From JAGXQV01 sp964505475 (GTDB taxonomy: Bacteria; Pseudomonadota; Gammaproteobacteria; Burkholderiales; Sulfuricellaceae): DNA of 46,485 nt. The notes under the pieces were generated by a model. It did not search any database, had not been told where the DNA came from, and saw nothing but the letters and a program-made list of their open reading frames with translations. Shown piece after piece: positions 1 through 9,544 of this stretch; positions within the stretch are counted from its first letter, which is position 1; each line of letters opens with the position of its first letter. The stretch is taken from assembly GCA_964505475.1 (NCBI GenBank), contig CAZDIJ010000018.1, positions 1-46,485 on the forward strand, in the 5' to 3' direction. A program made the position numbers and the translations under genes.

Positions 1-325
1 CCTGTTCCGGCAGGAGGCCCAGCTCGGTGTCGCCGGCGGCCTTGCCTTGCATTTTCATGGCCTCGCCCGATTCGGTGGTGAGCATCAGGATGGGAACCGT
101 GCGGTATTGCGGCAAGGCGCGTAGGTTTTTTATCATGGTGATGCCGTCCATGTTGGGCATGTTTTGGTCGGTGAGCACCAGATTGTAGGATTTCATCTTG
201 GCCTTGTTCAGCCCGTCTTGCCCATCGACCGCCTCGGTGACTTCGTAGCCGCCACCCTTGAGGGTAAAAGCGACCATTTGCCGGATCGAGGCGGAGTCGT
301 CTACTGCCAGAATCGATTTCGCCAT
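1..325 (-). CDS. CheY-like single-domain response regulator, cut by window edge
   Basis: The reading frame starts at the ATG at 325 and runs off the window. It shows a receiver domain: acidic pair DD at residues 9-10, phospho-acceptor Asp in LTDQNMPNMDG (D53), and the Thr pair in LMLTTES (residues 83-84). The family is about 120 residues and ends with a conserved Lys in a KPF motif. Here residues 99-108 read DTELGLLPEQ and the Lys position is Leu, so the last visible part diverges. It lies downstream of, and in the same direction as, a chemoreceptor gene, which suggests it acts in taxis signalling at the flagellar motor or a related output. The receiver call is secure; the exact role is inferred from position. 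Confidence 0.85.
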   Translation of the reverse strand, partial: MAKSILAVDDSASIRQMVAFTLKGGGYEVTEAVDGQDGLNKAKMKSYNLVLTDQNMPNMDGITMIKNLRALPQYRTVPILMLTTESGEAMKMQGKAAGDTELGLLPEQ

Positions 326-345
326 GGTTATGTAACCTCCTTGTT

Positions 346-427
346 GGTAGGGGCTGGGGGCTAGAGGCTAGCAACATCCCGGCGCGAAGCGCCGGTCAAA
401 AACTAGTCCCTAGCCTCTAGCCCCTGC
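346..427. repeat. Dispersed palindromic intergenic repeat, copy 1 (CTAGCCCCTAG family)
   Basis: The gap between the chemoreceptor and the CheY-like gene is filled by an imperfect inverted repeat. It has flanks of the type GGGGCTGGGGGCTAGAGGC and GCCTCTAGCCCC, and a central GGCGCGAAGCGCC hairpin. A related element with the same flank words and a similar core lies at 27194-27284, and a weaker one at 44305-44370. It may act as a REP-like mRNA stabiliser or terminator. Confidence 0.7.
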
Positions 428-429
428 AT

Positions 430-1740
430 TTAAAATAATTCGATGTCGCCGGAATCCATTTGCTGCTGGGAAACCGGATTGTGCTTGGCCTGACGGATCA
501 GTTCGTCGGCCTGGTCGATGGCCAGATGGAAATGTTTCAGGCGGGCGATGCACTCGGCGCGCGCATCCAGTTCGCCGACGATGTCGTTCATCGGGATGGC
601 GGCGATCTTGTCGATCATCATGGACAGATTGCCGATGCGGCTGTTGATGTGGTTCGCCAGTTGGGTCGCCATGTCCTGGAATTGCAGGGAGGTGACGGCG
701 ACGCGCACGTCTTCCTCGACTTCGCCGGCGATGCCCGACATCTGGTCGACGATGTTCAGCATCCGGTCGTTGATGCCCTTGATTTCCGACATGGTGTCCT
801 GCACCCGGTTCTGCGACTGGAGCGCGAAGTTCATGTCGCGCGAGGCCATGGCGTTGATCGCTACTTCCGCCTGCTGCACCGATTCGTGAACCTGGGTCAT
901 GTGGGTGCGGATCTGGTTGCTGAAATGGTCGGAGCGTTTCGACAGGCCGCGGACTTCATCCGCCACCACGGCGAAGCCGCGCCCCGCTTCGCCGGCGCGC
1001 GCCGCCTCGATGGCGGCGTTGAGGGCGAGCAGGTTGGTCTGTTTGGAAATGGCTTCCATCTCGCCGAGGATGCCGAGGATCTCGTTGACCTCAGATACGA
1101 TGTTGTCCATCATTTCCACCAGCCCCATGCCGACCTTGCTGGTTTCGACCGTGGTATCGACGAATAGCGCGAGGGTGTCGGAGGTTTCCTTGACGAATTG
1201 CTCGAAGCCGCTTTCCTGGGCGCTGTGGCCTTCCTGCGAGTGGTCGGCGAGGGTCAGCGCGAGTTGCTGCTGTTTGCGGCTGTTGTCGTCCATGTTGGTG
1301 AAGCTGCCGATCAGCTTGCCGATGGCGTCGGCCAGCAGGTTTTGCAACTGTTTGACTTCGCCGTCGATGATTTTCACCTGTTCGCTAAATTCGGCGGACA
1401 TTTCCGTGAACAGGGCATGGGTTTGTTTGGTAAGCTGGCTGATGTCTGCGTCGATGGCTTTCCATTGCGCCTTTTCGCATTTTTCCATCTTGCGCAGGGT
1501 GACGTAGAAGACGGTGGCCCAGCCGAAATACACCCCGCCGAACAGCAGGAAGTGGATGGAATGGGCGCTGGTGAGCAGTTGTTCGAGGGTTCCCAGATAC
1601 CATTCGACGAGGACGCCGAGGAGGCCGACGATACCGCCGACCACCATCGCCATGGCGAAGTAATAGTTGGCGGAGCCTTTCATCGGGCAGGAACCCGCCG
1701 ACGTTGCCGAAGCTTGCGGAGTGGTATTGTTATTCGCCAT
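430..1740 (-). CDS. Methyl-accepting chemotaxis protein
   Basis: This 436-residue membrane protein has two hydrophobic segments near the N-terminus (about 26-50 and 60-82) with only a short loop between them, so it has no large periplasmic sensor domain. The rest is cytoplasmic helical coiled coil. The hallmark receptor hairpin tip, containing KQTNLLALNAAIEAARAGE and then GRGFAVVADEVR, lies around residues 233-265 and is the site that contacts CheA/CheW. No clear HAMP domain is seen. The C-terminus ends in DIELF. The gene reads toward the CheY-like gene at 325, so the two may be co-transcribed across the palindromic repeat between them. Its stimulus cannot be told; the short loop suggests a membrane or cytoplasmic signal. 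Confidence 0.93.
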   Translation of the reverse strand: MANNNTTPQASATSAGSCPMKGSANYYFAMAMVVGGIVGLLGVLVEWYLGTLEQLLTSAHSIHFLLFGGVYFGWATVFYVTLRKMEKCEKAQWKAIDADISQLTKQTHALFTEMSAEFSEQVKIIDGEVKQLQNLLADAIGKLIGSFTNMDDNSRKQQQLALTLADHSQEGHSAQESGFEQFVKETSDTLALFVDTTVETSKVGMGLVEMMDNIVSEVNEILGILGEMEAISKQTNLLALNAAIEAARAGEAGRGFAVVADEVRGLSKRSDHFSNQIRTHMTQVHESVQQAEVAINAMASRDMNFALQSQNRVQDTMSEIKGINDRMLNIVDQMSGIAGEVEEDVRVAVTSLQFQDMATQLANHINSRIGNLSMMIDKIAAIPMNDIVGELDARAECIARLKHFHLAIDQADELIRQAKHNPVSQQQMDSGDIELF

Positions 1741-1861
1741 GCGTCATGTAGTTAAGCAAGTACCCAGTTATATTAACGGACGTGCCGCAACGATCTTCAC
1801 GGCTTTCCATAGGCATTTTGTGTAAAAATAGTAGCATAGTATTACAACCCCATAACAGTCA

Positions 1862-4393
1862 TTGATGTCATTCATGCACCATTTCCAAGCCGTTCCGTTC
1901 AGGACTGCGATCCTGGTGCTGCTTTTTTCGCTGGCCGCCATTGCCGGCAACTATTTCAGCCTGCAATTGTTTTGGGGTATCCAGGCCATGTTCGGCAGCA
2001 TCGCCGTGCTGCTCGCCGTGTGGTTTTGCGGGGCAAGGTGGGGAGTCGGCATCGCCATGTTGTCCGGCATGGTTACGGCGGTTCTGCTGCACAATCCCTA
2101 CGTGATGCTGGTTCAGGTGGGCGAGGCGCTGGCGGTCGGCTTGGCATTCCGCAGGCCGAGCCATAACCTGGTGCTGCTCGACGGGCTGTTCTGGTTGTTG
2201 CTGGGCATGCCGGTCACCGCGATGCTGCAATATTTCATGCTCGACAACGGCTCCAGCATGTCGCTGATTATGACCCTGCGCGCCGGCATCAATGGGGTGT
2301 TCAATGCGCTGGCCGCCAGCCTGCTGGTGCAGGCGGTCTTTCTGGCGCGTTGGTTCGGCGTTTCGCATGAGCGCGACTATTCGGTGACGCTGCGCCAGAT
2401 ACTCTTCAACCTGCTGGTTTCCTCGGCGCTGGTGCCGGCGCTGCTGGTCATCGTGCTGAATAGCCGCCACCAGCACAACCTCATGGAAGCCGGCATCCGG
2501 GATGAGTTGAACGCCCTGAGCAAGACCGTGGCGACCCAGTTGGCGAGGGCGCCGCTGGAGCAGGGAGGGGTGACCGAAATCATGCAGCATGCCGGCCAGC
2601 ATGAACTGCTGAAGACCGATCTCACCCTGGTGGATGCTTCCGGCGCGGTGGTGGCCAGTTCGCATCCCGAGATGTCGCGCGGCAGCCGCTATGGCCTGCT
2701 TGCCAGGGGGGAAACGAAACAAGTCGGCGATTCGATATATTTATGGCTGCCGCCGGCCGATGAACAGGTGGCGACGGTGCGCTGGAAGGGCATGCGCTAC
2801 GTGAAGGAAATGCCGTTGACCGGCGTTTACGAGGGGCGGTTGATCGCCGAGGTTTCGTCCGGTTACCGTCAGCGGGAGATGCTCGACGTGTTGTCGTGGA
2901 GCTTCCTGATCCTGTCCGGGATTGCCGCGCTGGCGTTTTTCCTCGCCTGGCTGCTGAGTCGCTGGCTGGTCGATCCCCTCAATCAGTTGACCGAGGAAAC
3001 CAGCAATCTGCGGTTCAAGCTGATCGACGGCGGCAAGCTGGAGTTGCCGGACAGCCCGGTGACGGAGATGGAAAGCCTGGTGGACAATTTCCGCGAGACG
3101 GCGCAGAGCCTGTCGCGCAGTTTCAAGGAACTCTACAATCTTAACGATAGCCTGGAAGCCAAGGTGGAGGAGCGCACCCGCGCGCTTTCCCAGAGCAACG
3201 AGCAGCTCCGGCGGGAAATCGCGATCCGCACCGAACAGGCATTGCAGTTGGGGCGCACCACCGCCGAACTGGAAATGCAAAAATTCGCCCTCGATCAGCA
3301 TTCCATCGTCGCCATCGCCAACCGGGACGGCGCCATTACCTACGTCAACGACAAGTTTTGCCAGGTCAGCCAATATTCGCGCGAGGAGCTGATCGGGAAA
3401 AACCATCGCCTGCTCAATTCCGGCTACCATTCCAAGGAATTTTTCCGGGAAATGCGCGCCACCATCGAGCGCGGCCAGGTTTGGCACGGGGTGATCCGCA
3501 ACCGCAAGAAGGATGGCGGCTTTTATTGGGTGGACACCACCATCGTGCCATTCATGGATGCAGACAACCGGCCTTACCAGTTCGTTTCGATCCGCACCGA
3601 CATCACCGAGCGCAAGCGTTTCGAGGAAGACCTGGTGCATGCCAAGGAGGCCGCCGAAGGCGCCAGCAGCGCCAAATCGGAATTCCTGTCGCGCATGAGC
3701 CACGAGTTGCGCACGCCGCTCAACGCCATCATCGGTTTCACGCAAATCCTGGAAAGCGGGGTGGATGGCGAATTGAGCGAGGGGCAGCGCGAGAGCGCGG
3801 CGCATATCCTCAAGGCGGGCTGGCACCTGCTCGACCTGATTAGCGAGATACTCGATCTCGCCCGCATCGAATCGGGACGCATGGCGATTACCCTGGAATC
3901 GGTCGAATTGGCGCCGCTGCTGGATGAATGCGTGGACATGATTATGCCGATGGCGAATGAGCGCCATATCCTGATTAAGGATGAAATCAATCTGGGCGAG
4001 AAAGTGTTCAGGGTTTACGCCGACCGGACGCGGCTCAAGCAGGTGCTGCTCAACCTGATGTCCAACGCGGTGAAGTATAACCATCAGGAAGGCATGCTGA
4101 CGTTAAGTTGCGATAGCGCCGGTGGCGTGGTGCGGCTGAATGTGGCGGACAGCGGCCGGGGCATTCCTCCTGAGCGGATCGGCGAGCTTTTCAAGCCTTT
4201 CAGCCGTCTGGATGCCGACAAATCGCAAATCCAGGGTACCGGCGTCGGCCTGGCCGTCACCAAGAGCCTGATGGAGCTGATGGGGGGACGCATCGGCGTG
4301 GAGAGCGAGGCGGGGCGGGGGAGCGTATTTTGGGTGGAATTGGCGGAGGTAGTCGGAATGCCTGAAAACCGCCCGGCGGCGCCCGAAAGATAA
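1862..4393 (+). CDS. Membrane sensor histidine kinase with HAMP and PAS domains
   Basis: This is an 843-residue kinase if started at TTG 1862; ATG 1865 or ATG 1874 would only trim one to four residues, and no strong ribosome site separates them. In order: several transmembrane segments (about 10-165), one more at about 180-203, a periplasmic segment, a further membrane helix near 343-367, HAMP, a short coiled coil with RTRALSQSNEQL, a PAS domain (about 475-590, with GAITYVNDKF), a HisKA domain with the phospho-accepting His near 614 in SHELRTPLNAIIGF, and a HATPase with N box NLMSNAVKYN, DSGRGIP and GTGVGLAVTKSLMELMGG. No receiver domain follows in the same protein. It converges on the REC-REC-GGDEF-EAL gene, which could be a partner, but that link is inference. 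Confidence 0.93.
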   Translation: MMSFMHHFQAVPFRTAILVLLFSLAAIAGNYFSLQLFWGIQAMFGSIAVLLAVWFCGARWGVGIAMLSGMVTAVLLHNPYVMLVQVGEALAVGLAFRRPSHNLVLLDGLFWLLLGMPVTAMLQYFMLDNGSSMSLIMTLRAGINGVFNALAASLLVQAVFLARWFGVSHERDYSVTLRQILFNLLVSSALVPALLVIVLNSRHQHNLMEAGIRDELNALSKTVATQLARAPLEQGGVTEIMQHAGQHELLKTDLTLVDASGAVVASSHPEMSRGSRYGLLARGETKQVGDSIYLWLPPADEQVATVRWKGMRYVKEMPLTGVYEGRLIAEVSSGYRQREMLDVLSWSFLILSGIAALAFFLAWLLSRWLVDPLNQLTEETSNLRFKLIDGGKLELPDSPVTEMESLVDNFRETAQSLSRSFKELYNLNDSLEAKVEERTRALSQSNEQLRREIAIRTEQALQLGRTTAELEMQKFALDQHSIVAIANRDGAITYVNDKFCQVSQYSREELIGKNHRLLNSGYHSKEFFREMRATIERGQVWHGVIRNRKKDGGFYWVDTTIVPFMDADNRPYQFVSIRTDITERKRFEEDLVHAKEAAEGASSAKSEFLSRMSHELRTPLNAIIGFTQILESGVDGELSEGQRESAAHILKAGWHLLDLISEILDLARIESGRMAITLESVELAPLLDECVDMIMPMANERHILIKDEINLGEKVFRVYADRTRLKQVLLNLMSNAVKYNHQEGMLTLSCDSAGGVVRLNVADSGRGIPPERIGELFKPFSRLDADKSQIQGTGVGLAVTKSLMELMGGRIGVESEAGRGSVFWVELAEVVGMPENRPAAPER

Positions 4394-4442
4394 ATCCGCC
4401 GAAGATCGTCCGTCCGTGGATTGTCGAGGGGTTGGTTTTCCG

Positions 4443-6980
4443 TTAACCCTTCGGGCGAGCCGCAAACGGTTTCCGGCCGGATGGGACTTCTCCTTCCGCC
4501 AGCAGGCGGGCAAAATCGTCCGCCGGCACCGGCTTGCTGAAATAGTAGCCTTGCATCACGTCGCAATGATGGGTTCTCAGGTAGTCCATTTGCGCCTCGG
4601 TTTCCACGCCTTCCGCCACCACGTCCAGATTCATGCGGTGCGCCAGGCCGATGATCGAGCTGGCGATGGTCGCCGAGGTCGCTTCGGTCAGGACGTTTTT
4701 GACGAAAGACTGGTCGATTTTCAGGGTGTCGATGGGAAACCGGCTCAGATAGGCGAGGCTGGAATAACCGGTGCCGAAATCGTCGAGCGATAGTTTGACG
4801 CCGGTTTGCTTCAACCTTTGCAGCATCAGGACGGTTTCTTCCGGGCGTTCCATCAGCATGCTCTCGGTCAATTCCAGTTCCAGGCGTTCCGCTTCCACCC
4901 CGTGGCGGCTCAGCGCCCGCGCGACGACGTTTTCCATGTCGCCGGCGCGGAATTGGCGCGCCGATACGTTGACGGCGATTTTTATTCCGTCCAGCCCGGC
5001 ATCGCGCCATTCCCGGATCTGCCGGCAGGCTTCGTCGATGACCCAGCCGCCGATGGCGATGATGAGGTCGGATTTTTCCGCCAGCGGGATGAAACGCAGC
5101 GGCGGCACCAGTCCATGTTCTTCGCGGCGCCAGCGCAGCAGCGCTTCGGCGCCGGCAATTGCGCCGTGGCGCAAATCGACCTTGGCCTGGTAGTGCAGCA
5201 CCAGTTCGCGGCGTTCGATCGCTCCGCGCAACGCGGCTTCCAGCTCCAGGCGGGCGAGCGCGTCGGCGTTCATGTTGCCGGTATAAAAGGAAAACCGGTT
5301 GCGGCCGTTTTCCTTGGCGCGATACATCGCCGTGTCGATATTGCGCATCAGCTCGGTGGCGCTGCCCGCGTCGCCGGGATAAAGGCTGATGCCGATGCTG
5401 CCGCCCACGTAGACGCGATGGCCGCTATCCAGCAGGAAAGGCTGGGACAGGGATGCCAGGATGTCGCTCGCCAGCACGGCGGTTTCCTCGGGGTCGGCAA
5501 GCCGTTCCAGCAGGATCACGAATTCGTCGCCGCCAAGCCGCGCCAGGGTGTCTTCGCCGCGCAGGCGCTGCCATACCCGTTCCGCCACCTTGCGCAGCAG
5601 TTCGTCGCCCGCCGGGTGGCCGAGGCTGTCGTTGATGTCCTTGAAGTGGTCGATGTCCAGCATCAGCAGCGCCAGCGCTTCGCCGTGGCGCGCCGCGCGT
5701 TCCAACGCCAGTTCCAGCAGCGACATGAACAGCAGGCGGTTCGGCAAGCCGGTCAGGGAATCGTAATGGGACAGCCGTTCGACATTTTCCTCGGCCTGGC
5801 GGCGCTTGGTGACATCGCTGGCGATGCCGTCCCACACGATGTCGCCGTTGGGCTGCCCGGTCGGTTGGGATTCGAGGTGCAGCCAGCGGGTCTTGCCCGC
5901 GACGATGAAACGTCCTTCCCACGCGCAGGGCTTGACGGCGCGTTGGGAATTTTCCATGCAGCGCATGAATTCGCCGAAATCGTCGGGATGGATTTTGTCG
6001 AATACGCCGCTGATGCCGGAAATGGCGGCATCCGGGGCTATTTCGAGCATCTCGCGGGTGCGCGGGCTGGCATATTCGACCGCCATGGCGCCGTTGGCGG
6101 CGGTGCGCAGGCGATAAACCCCCACCGGAATGCGCGTCACCAGTTCCATATAGCGTTGCTGGCTGGCTTTCAGGGCGGCATGCTCGCGCGCCAGTTCGGC
6201 GCGGTAATAGGCGCCTTCCAGCGCTACCGGCAACTGGTACAGGTAGCCGAGCTGCTTGATGAGGTAGCCGTCGAAACCCAGACGCATCGCCTGCATGGCG
6301 ATTTCCTCGCTGCCCTGGCCGGTCACCAGCACCGCCGGCAGGCTCAGATTGCGCTGGGAACGGAGCAGCTTGAGGGTATCCAGCGCATTGAAGCCGGGCA
6401 GGTTGTAATCGAGCAGCAGGACATCACACACCGCCGCCGCGTGCTTCGGGGTGGCCAGCAGGTCCAGCACCTGCTCGGCGTTACGCGCCGGCACCAGGCG
6501 GATGTGCGGTGCGTAGCGCAGGAGATGCTTGCGCGTCAGATCGAGGTCGAAGGGGTTGTGTTCGGCGTACAGAACCCGTAGCGTGCGGGATTTCCGCACC
6601 GCTTCCTCGCGGTGGTGCAGCAATACCGATTCCAGGTGGTGAGGCAGGCGTTCCAGATAATCGCCGCGCTTGACGATGTAGTCGTCCGCGCCGGCCTTGA
6701 GCGCTTCCGCCGCAGAATCCTGGTCGCCCGAGCCGGTGAGTATCGCCACGGCCAGGGGCAGGTTGCGTTCACGGATGTGCGCCAGCAGCTCCAATCCCGT
6801 GCCGTCCGGCAGGCGCAGATCGGCCAGCACCAGGTCGAAGTCCTCGGGCGTCTGGAGGGATGCTTTTGCCGCCGCCAGGGTGGAGGCGATTTCCACCGCG
6901 TGCGGCGGCACCGTCCTGGTCAGCGAATGCCGCGCCAGTTCCGCGTCGTCGGGGTTGTCTTCAACATAGAGGATTCTCAT
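4443..6980 (-). CDS. REC-REC-PAS-GGDEF-EAL c-di-GMP signalling protein
   Basis: This 845-residue cytoplasmic protein has two receiver domains in tandem (Asp 54 in LADLRLPDG, Asp 191 in LLDYNLPG), a PAS domain (about 275-395), a diguanylate cyclase domain with intact GGDEF at 483-487 and an upstream RGED inhibitory site, and a phosphodiesterase domain with intact EAL at 612-614 plus DDFGTGYSSLAYL and AEGVETEAQ. Both catalytic signatures look complete, so it may make and break c-di-GMP. No membrane segment or DNA-binding domain is present. It starts at the ATG at 6980 and lies 73 bp downstream of a response-regulator gene on the same strand. It is probably phosphorylated by a neighbouring kinase. 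Confidence 0.95.
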   Translation of the reverse strand: MRILYVEDNPDDAELARHSLTRTVPPHAVEIASTLAAAKASLQTPEDFDLVLADLRLPDGTGLELLAHIRERNLPLAVAILTGSGDQDSAAEALKAGADDYIVKRGDYLERLPHHLESVLLHHREEAVRKSRTLRVLYAEHNPFDLDLTRKHLLRYAPHIRLVPARNAEQVLDLLATPKHAAAVCDVLLLDYNLPGFNALDTLKLLRSQRNLSLPAVLVTGQGSEEIAMQAMRLGFDGYLIKQLGYLYQLPVALEGAYYRAELAREHAALKASQQRYMELVTRIPVGVYRLRTAANGAMAVEYASPRTREMLEIAPDAAISGISGVFDKIHPDDFGEFMRCMENSQRAVKPCAWEGRFIVAGKTRWLHLESQPTGQPNGDIVWDGIASDVTKRRQAEENVERLSHYDSLTGLPNRLLFMSLLELALERAARHGEALALLMLDIDHFKDINDSLGHPAGDELLRKVAERVWQRLRGEDTLARLGGDEFVILLERLADPEETAVLASDILASLSQPFLLDSGHRVYVGGSIGISLYPGDAGSATELMRNIDTAMYRAKENGRNRFSFYTGNMNADALARLELEAALRGAIERRELVLHYQAKVDLRHGAIAGAEALLRWRREEHGLVPPLRFIPLAEKSDLIIAIGGWVIDEACRQIREWRDAGLDGIKIAVNVSARQFRAGDMENVVARALSRHGVEAERLELELTESMLMERPEETVLMLQRLKQTGVKLSLDDFGTGYSSLAYLSRFPIDTLKIDQSFVKNVLTEATSATIASSIIGLAHRMNLDVVAEGVETEAQMDYLRTHHCDVMQGYYFSKPVPADDFARLLAEGEVPSGRKPFAARPKG

Positions 6981-7053
6981 AAGGCTGTTATTCCCTGAAA
7001 TATCGGCGCGAAGCCAGCCATGCCGGCGTTCGCACCGCGTCGTGCATGCCGTC

Positions 7054-7485
7054 TTAGGAAAGCGGCTCGTTGAGCACCGCCCAGTACAGCTCGATCTGTG
7101 CGGCCACTTCCATGAATTTGTCGAAATTCACCGGTTTTACGATATAGGAATTGGCGCCCAGCTTATAGGCCGCCTGCATGTCGCGGTCTTCGGTGGAGGA
7201 AGTCAACACCACCACCGGAATGACCGCCAGCCTGGTGTGGGATTTGATTTGCCGCAGCACTTCCAGGCCGTCCACGCGCGGCAGCTTGAGGTCTAGCAAG
7301 ATCACCGCCGGCAAGGGTTCTCCAGCCTCCCAGCGGGGTATCCAGGCCAGCGCTTCCTCACCGTCGCGCGCCACGTGCACCGCGTTGGTGAGCTTGTGCC
7401 TGGCGAAGGCGCGCAAGGTCAAGTCCATGTCCACCGGGTTGTCTTCCACCAGCAGGATCGGCAGCAGCAGGGTATCGCTTTTCAT
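7054..7485 (-). CDS. Rcp1-type response regulator, coupled to upstream kinase
   Basis: This 143-residue single receiver domain begins with MKSDTLLLPILLVEDNPVD. The start was set at the ATG at 7485 because it overlaps the stop codon of the upstream kinase (ATGA, 7482-7485); a longer in-frame reading to 7539 would run inside the kinase gene. The phospho-acceptor Asp is in VILLDLKLPRVDG, the Thr/Ser pair in VVLTSSTE, and the conserved Lys in YIVKPVNF. The extended loop between beta-strands is typical of regulators paired with phytochrome-like kinases. There is no output domain, so it must act on another protein; the REC-GGDEF-EAL protein encoded next is a candidate target. Confidence 0.93.
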   Translation of the reverse strand: MKSDTLLLPILLVEDNPVDMDLTLRAFARHKLTNAVHVARDGEEALAWIPRWEAGEPLPAVILLDLKLPRVDGLEVLRQIKSHTRLAVIPVVVLTSSTEDRDMQAAYKLGANSYIVKPVNFDKFMEVAAQIELYWAVLNEPLS

Positions 7486-9479
7486 TTTGGCAACTCCACG
7501 TAAAAGATGGCTCCCTGCCCCGGCGCGCTTTCCGCCCATGCACGGCCGCCCATGCGTTGCGCGGCCTTGCGCACGATGGCCAGGCCGATGCCGGTGCCGG
7601 GATAGTCCTCGGCGCGTTGCAGGCGCTGGAAGATTTCAAAGATGCGCTCGTGAAAGCGCATGTCGAAGCCGATGCCGTTATCGCGCACCCACAGGATGCA
7701 GCTTTCCGTTTCCTCGCGGCCGCCGATTTCGATGGCGGGCTGCGGTGCATCGCGGCTGAACTTGAGGGCGTTGCCCAGCAGGTTGCGCAAGATCATCGCC
7801 AGGCCGTCGGTATCGGCGCGGACTTCCAGGCAGGGGATGGCCACGCCCATCATGGCGCGGTGGGCGTGGATTTCATCGGCGAATTCCGCGACCACGGCTT
7901 CCGCCACTTTTTCCGGGGCGATGCGAACGGTTTGCAGGGCGCGCCGCTCGAGGCGCGAGTAGGCCAGCAGGTCTTCGATCAACTGGTTCATCTGCTGCGC
8001 GCCCTTGCGGATATTGGCGAGGAAGGCTTGCCCCTCCTCGCTCAAGCTGGCGGCGTGCTCTTCCTGCAATAGCCGGCTGTAGCCGTCGATGCCGCGCAGC
8101 GGCGCCTTCAGATCGTGGGAGACGGAGTAGGTGAAGGTTTCCAACTCGTTGTTGATGGCCTTGAGCTGGGCGGTGCGTTCCGCCACTTTCTTTTCCAGTT
8201 CGGCATTGAGGCGGCGGTCTTTCTCGGACGATTGCGCCAGCAATTCCAGGCGGTGGGCGCGCAGCGTCTGGCGCCACAGCAACAGCATGGCCGTGGCGAT
8301 GGCGGTGACGGCGACGAAGCCCACCAGGCTGACCCAGAAAATCAGCAGATCGAGCGGCGCCAGGACTTCCGCGCGGTCGATCTTGGCCACCAGGTGCCAG
8401 GGCGTGCCCGCCACCGGACGGGTGACGGCGAGCACGGGGGTGCCGCGATAATCCACGCCCTCCAGTTCACGCGCCTTGCCGCTATGGACGGCGGCAACCG
8501 CCGGGATGTTGGGGGTGTCGAGAGGCAGGCGCAGGCTTAACGCAGTGTCGCGGCGATGGCGCAATTCATTGAGGAACAGGACGTGATCGCCATCGCGGCG
8601 CACCAGCAGGGTTTCGGCGCTGGGGCTGGGAGTCGGCCAGGATTGGATCAAGGGAAACAGAAAGCGTTCGACCGGGGCGTGCAGCAGCGCCACGGCAGCC
8701 GGACGGGCGTTGCCGCCGTTTCCCGGCAGCGGCACCGCATAATCGAGATGTATGCGGCCGGAGGCATCCCGGTATAGCTCGCTGCGCTGTATCCGCCCGC
8801 TGTCCAGCGCTTCCGCAAGTAAGCGCTGTCTGGACGGGGAGGGGGTGGCGCTGGGCTTCGCGGCGGAAATCAGCACTTGGCCGGAGCCGTTGAGCAGCAT
8901 GGTCGAGTCGGCATCCCAGGCCTTGGTGAGACTTCGCAGGCGGTTGGCGGCATATTCCCGCGAGGCGCCGTCCCCGCTTTCCGCCAGCCGCTTCGCGTGC
9001 ATCGCCAGCCCATTGTCGCCGGCCATGATCTCGGCATCGTTTTGCCGCTCGTTCAGCCAATTCTCGATCTGCCCGGCCTTGAGGGCGGCGATGGTGCGCA
9101 ACCCGGCGAATGCCTCATCCCGCATATGCGGCCCGTGCAGGCGGACGATGCTGAAGGCGATCAGGGGAACGAGCAGCACCAGCCCGGCGAATATGCCGGC
9201 CAGCTTGCCCAGGCGCGGCTTGCGGGCGGGACGATCGCCGTTTTCCGCGCGGGGATCGTCCCAAAGCCGCAACACCAGATAAAGCAGGAGGGTGGTGACT
9301 GCAACGAAGGCGAAACCCTTGGCCATGCCGATTCTGACCAGCATTTCCGGGTCGTCCAGCGCCAGCGTCAGCAAATGATCCGAGGCGAAAATCCACAGGG
9401 AGGCGAAAACCAGATACAACCCCGCCACGCGCGCGGCCTTGCGCGAGGCCATCGAGGGATTGTCCGGGAACGGCGACAT
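7482..9479 (-). CDS. Membrane sensor histidine kinase of the phytochrome-kinase type
   Basis: This 665-residue kinase has hydrophobic segments at about 14-35, 44-65 and 95-118. A large periplasmic domain follows (about 120-365), then a membrane helix near 368-395 and a short coiled coil with ELEKKVAERTAQLKA. The HisKA domain carries His 455 in YSVSHDLKAPLRGIDGYSRLL, the form seen in bacteriophytochrome-type kinases. The HATPase has LLGNALKFS, RDNGIGFD and GTGIGLAIVRKAAQRMGG. Its stop codon overlaps the start of the response regulator, so the two are translationally coupled and almost surely form a kinase-regulator pair. The periplasmic domain has no chromophore-binding GAF region, so it is not a phytochrome; it may bind a small ligand. 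Confidence 0.93.
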   Translation of the reverse strand: MSPFPDNPSMASRKAARVAGLYLVFASLWIFASDHLLTLALDDPEMLVRIGMAKGFAFVAVTTLLLYLVLRLWDDPRAENGDRPARKPRLGKLAGIFAGLVLLVPLIAFSIVRLHGPHMRDEAFAGLRTIAALKAGQIENWLNERQNDAEIMAGDNGLAMHAKRLAESGDGASREYAANRLRSLTKAWDADSTMLLNGSGQVLISAAKPSATPSPSRQRLLAEALDSGRIQRSELYRDASGRIHLDYAVPLPGNGGNARPAAVALLHAPVERFLFPLIQSWPTPSPSAETLLVRRDGDHVLFLNELRHRRDTALSLRLPLDTPNIPAVAAVHSGKARELEGVDYRGTPVLAVTRPVAGTPWHLVAKIDRAEVLAPLDLLIFWVSLVGFVAVTAIATAMLLLWRQTLRAHRLELLAQSSEKDRRLNAELEKKVAERTAQLKAINNELETFTYSVSHDLKAPLRGIDGYSRLLQEEHAASLSEEGQAFLANIRKGAQQMNQLIEDLLAYSRLERRALQTVRIAPEKVAEAVVAEFADEIHAHRAMMGVAIPCLEVRADTDGLAMILRNLLGNALKFSRDAPQPAIEIGGREETESCILWVRDNGIGFDMRFHERIFEIFQRLQRAEDYPGTGIGLAIVRKAAQRMGGRAWAESAPGQGAIFYVELPK

Positions 9480-9544
9480 GCGTATCCTTAACTACACGTT
9501 AACTTGTTTCAGGATAGCGCAAAAATCAATCTATTCAGAATATT

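Noticed and set aside
1768..1950. 60-codon minus-strand frame overlapping the start of the first sensor kinase
   Set aside because: No recognisable domain, no good ribosome site, and it overlaps a secure gene.
4806..6581. 591-codon open frame opposite the REC-REC-GGDEF-EAL gene
   Set aside because: A shadow frame of GC-rich coding DNA; the minus-strand product has a full set of domain motifs and this one has none.
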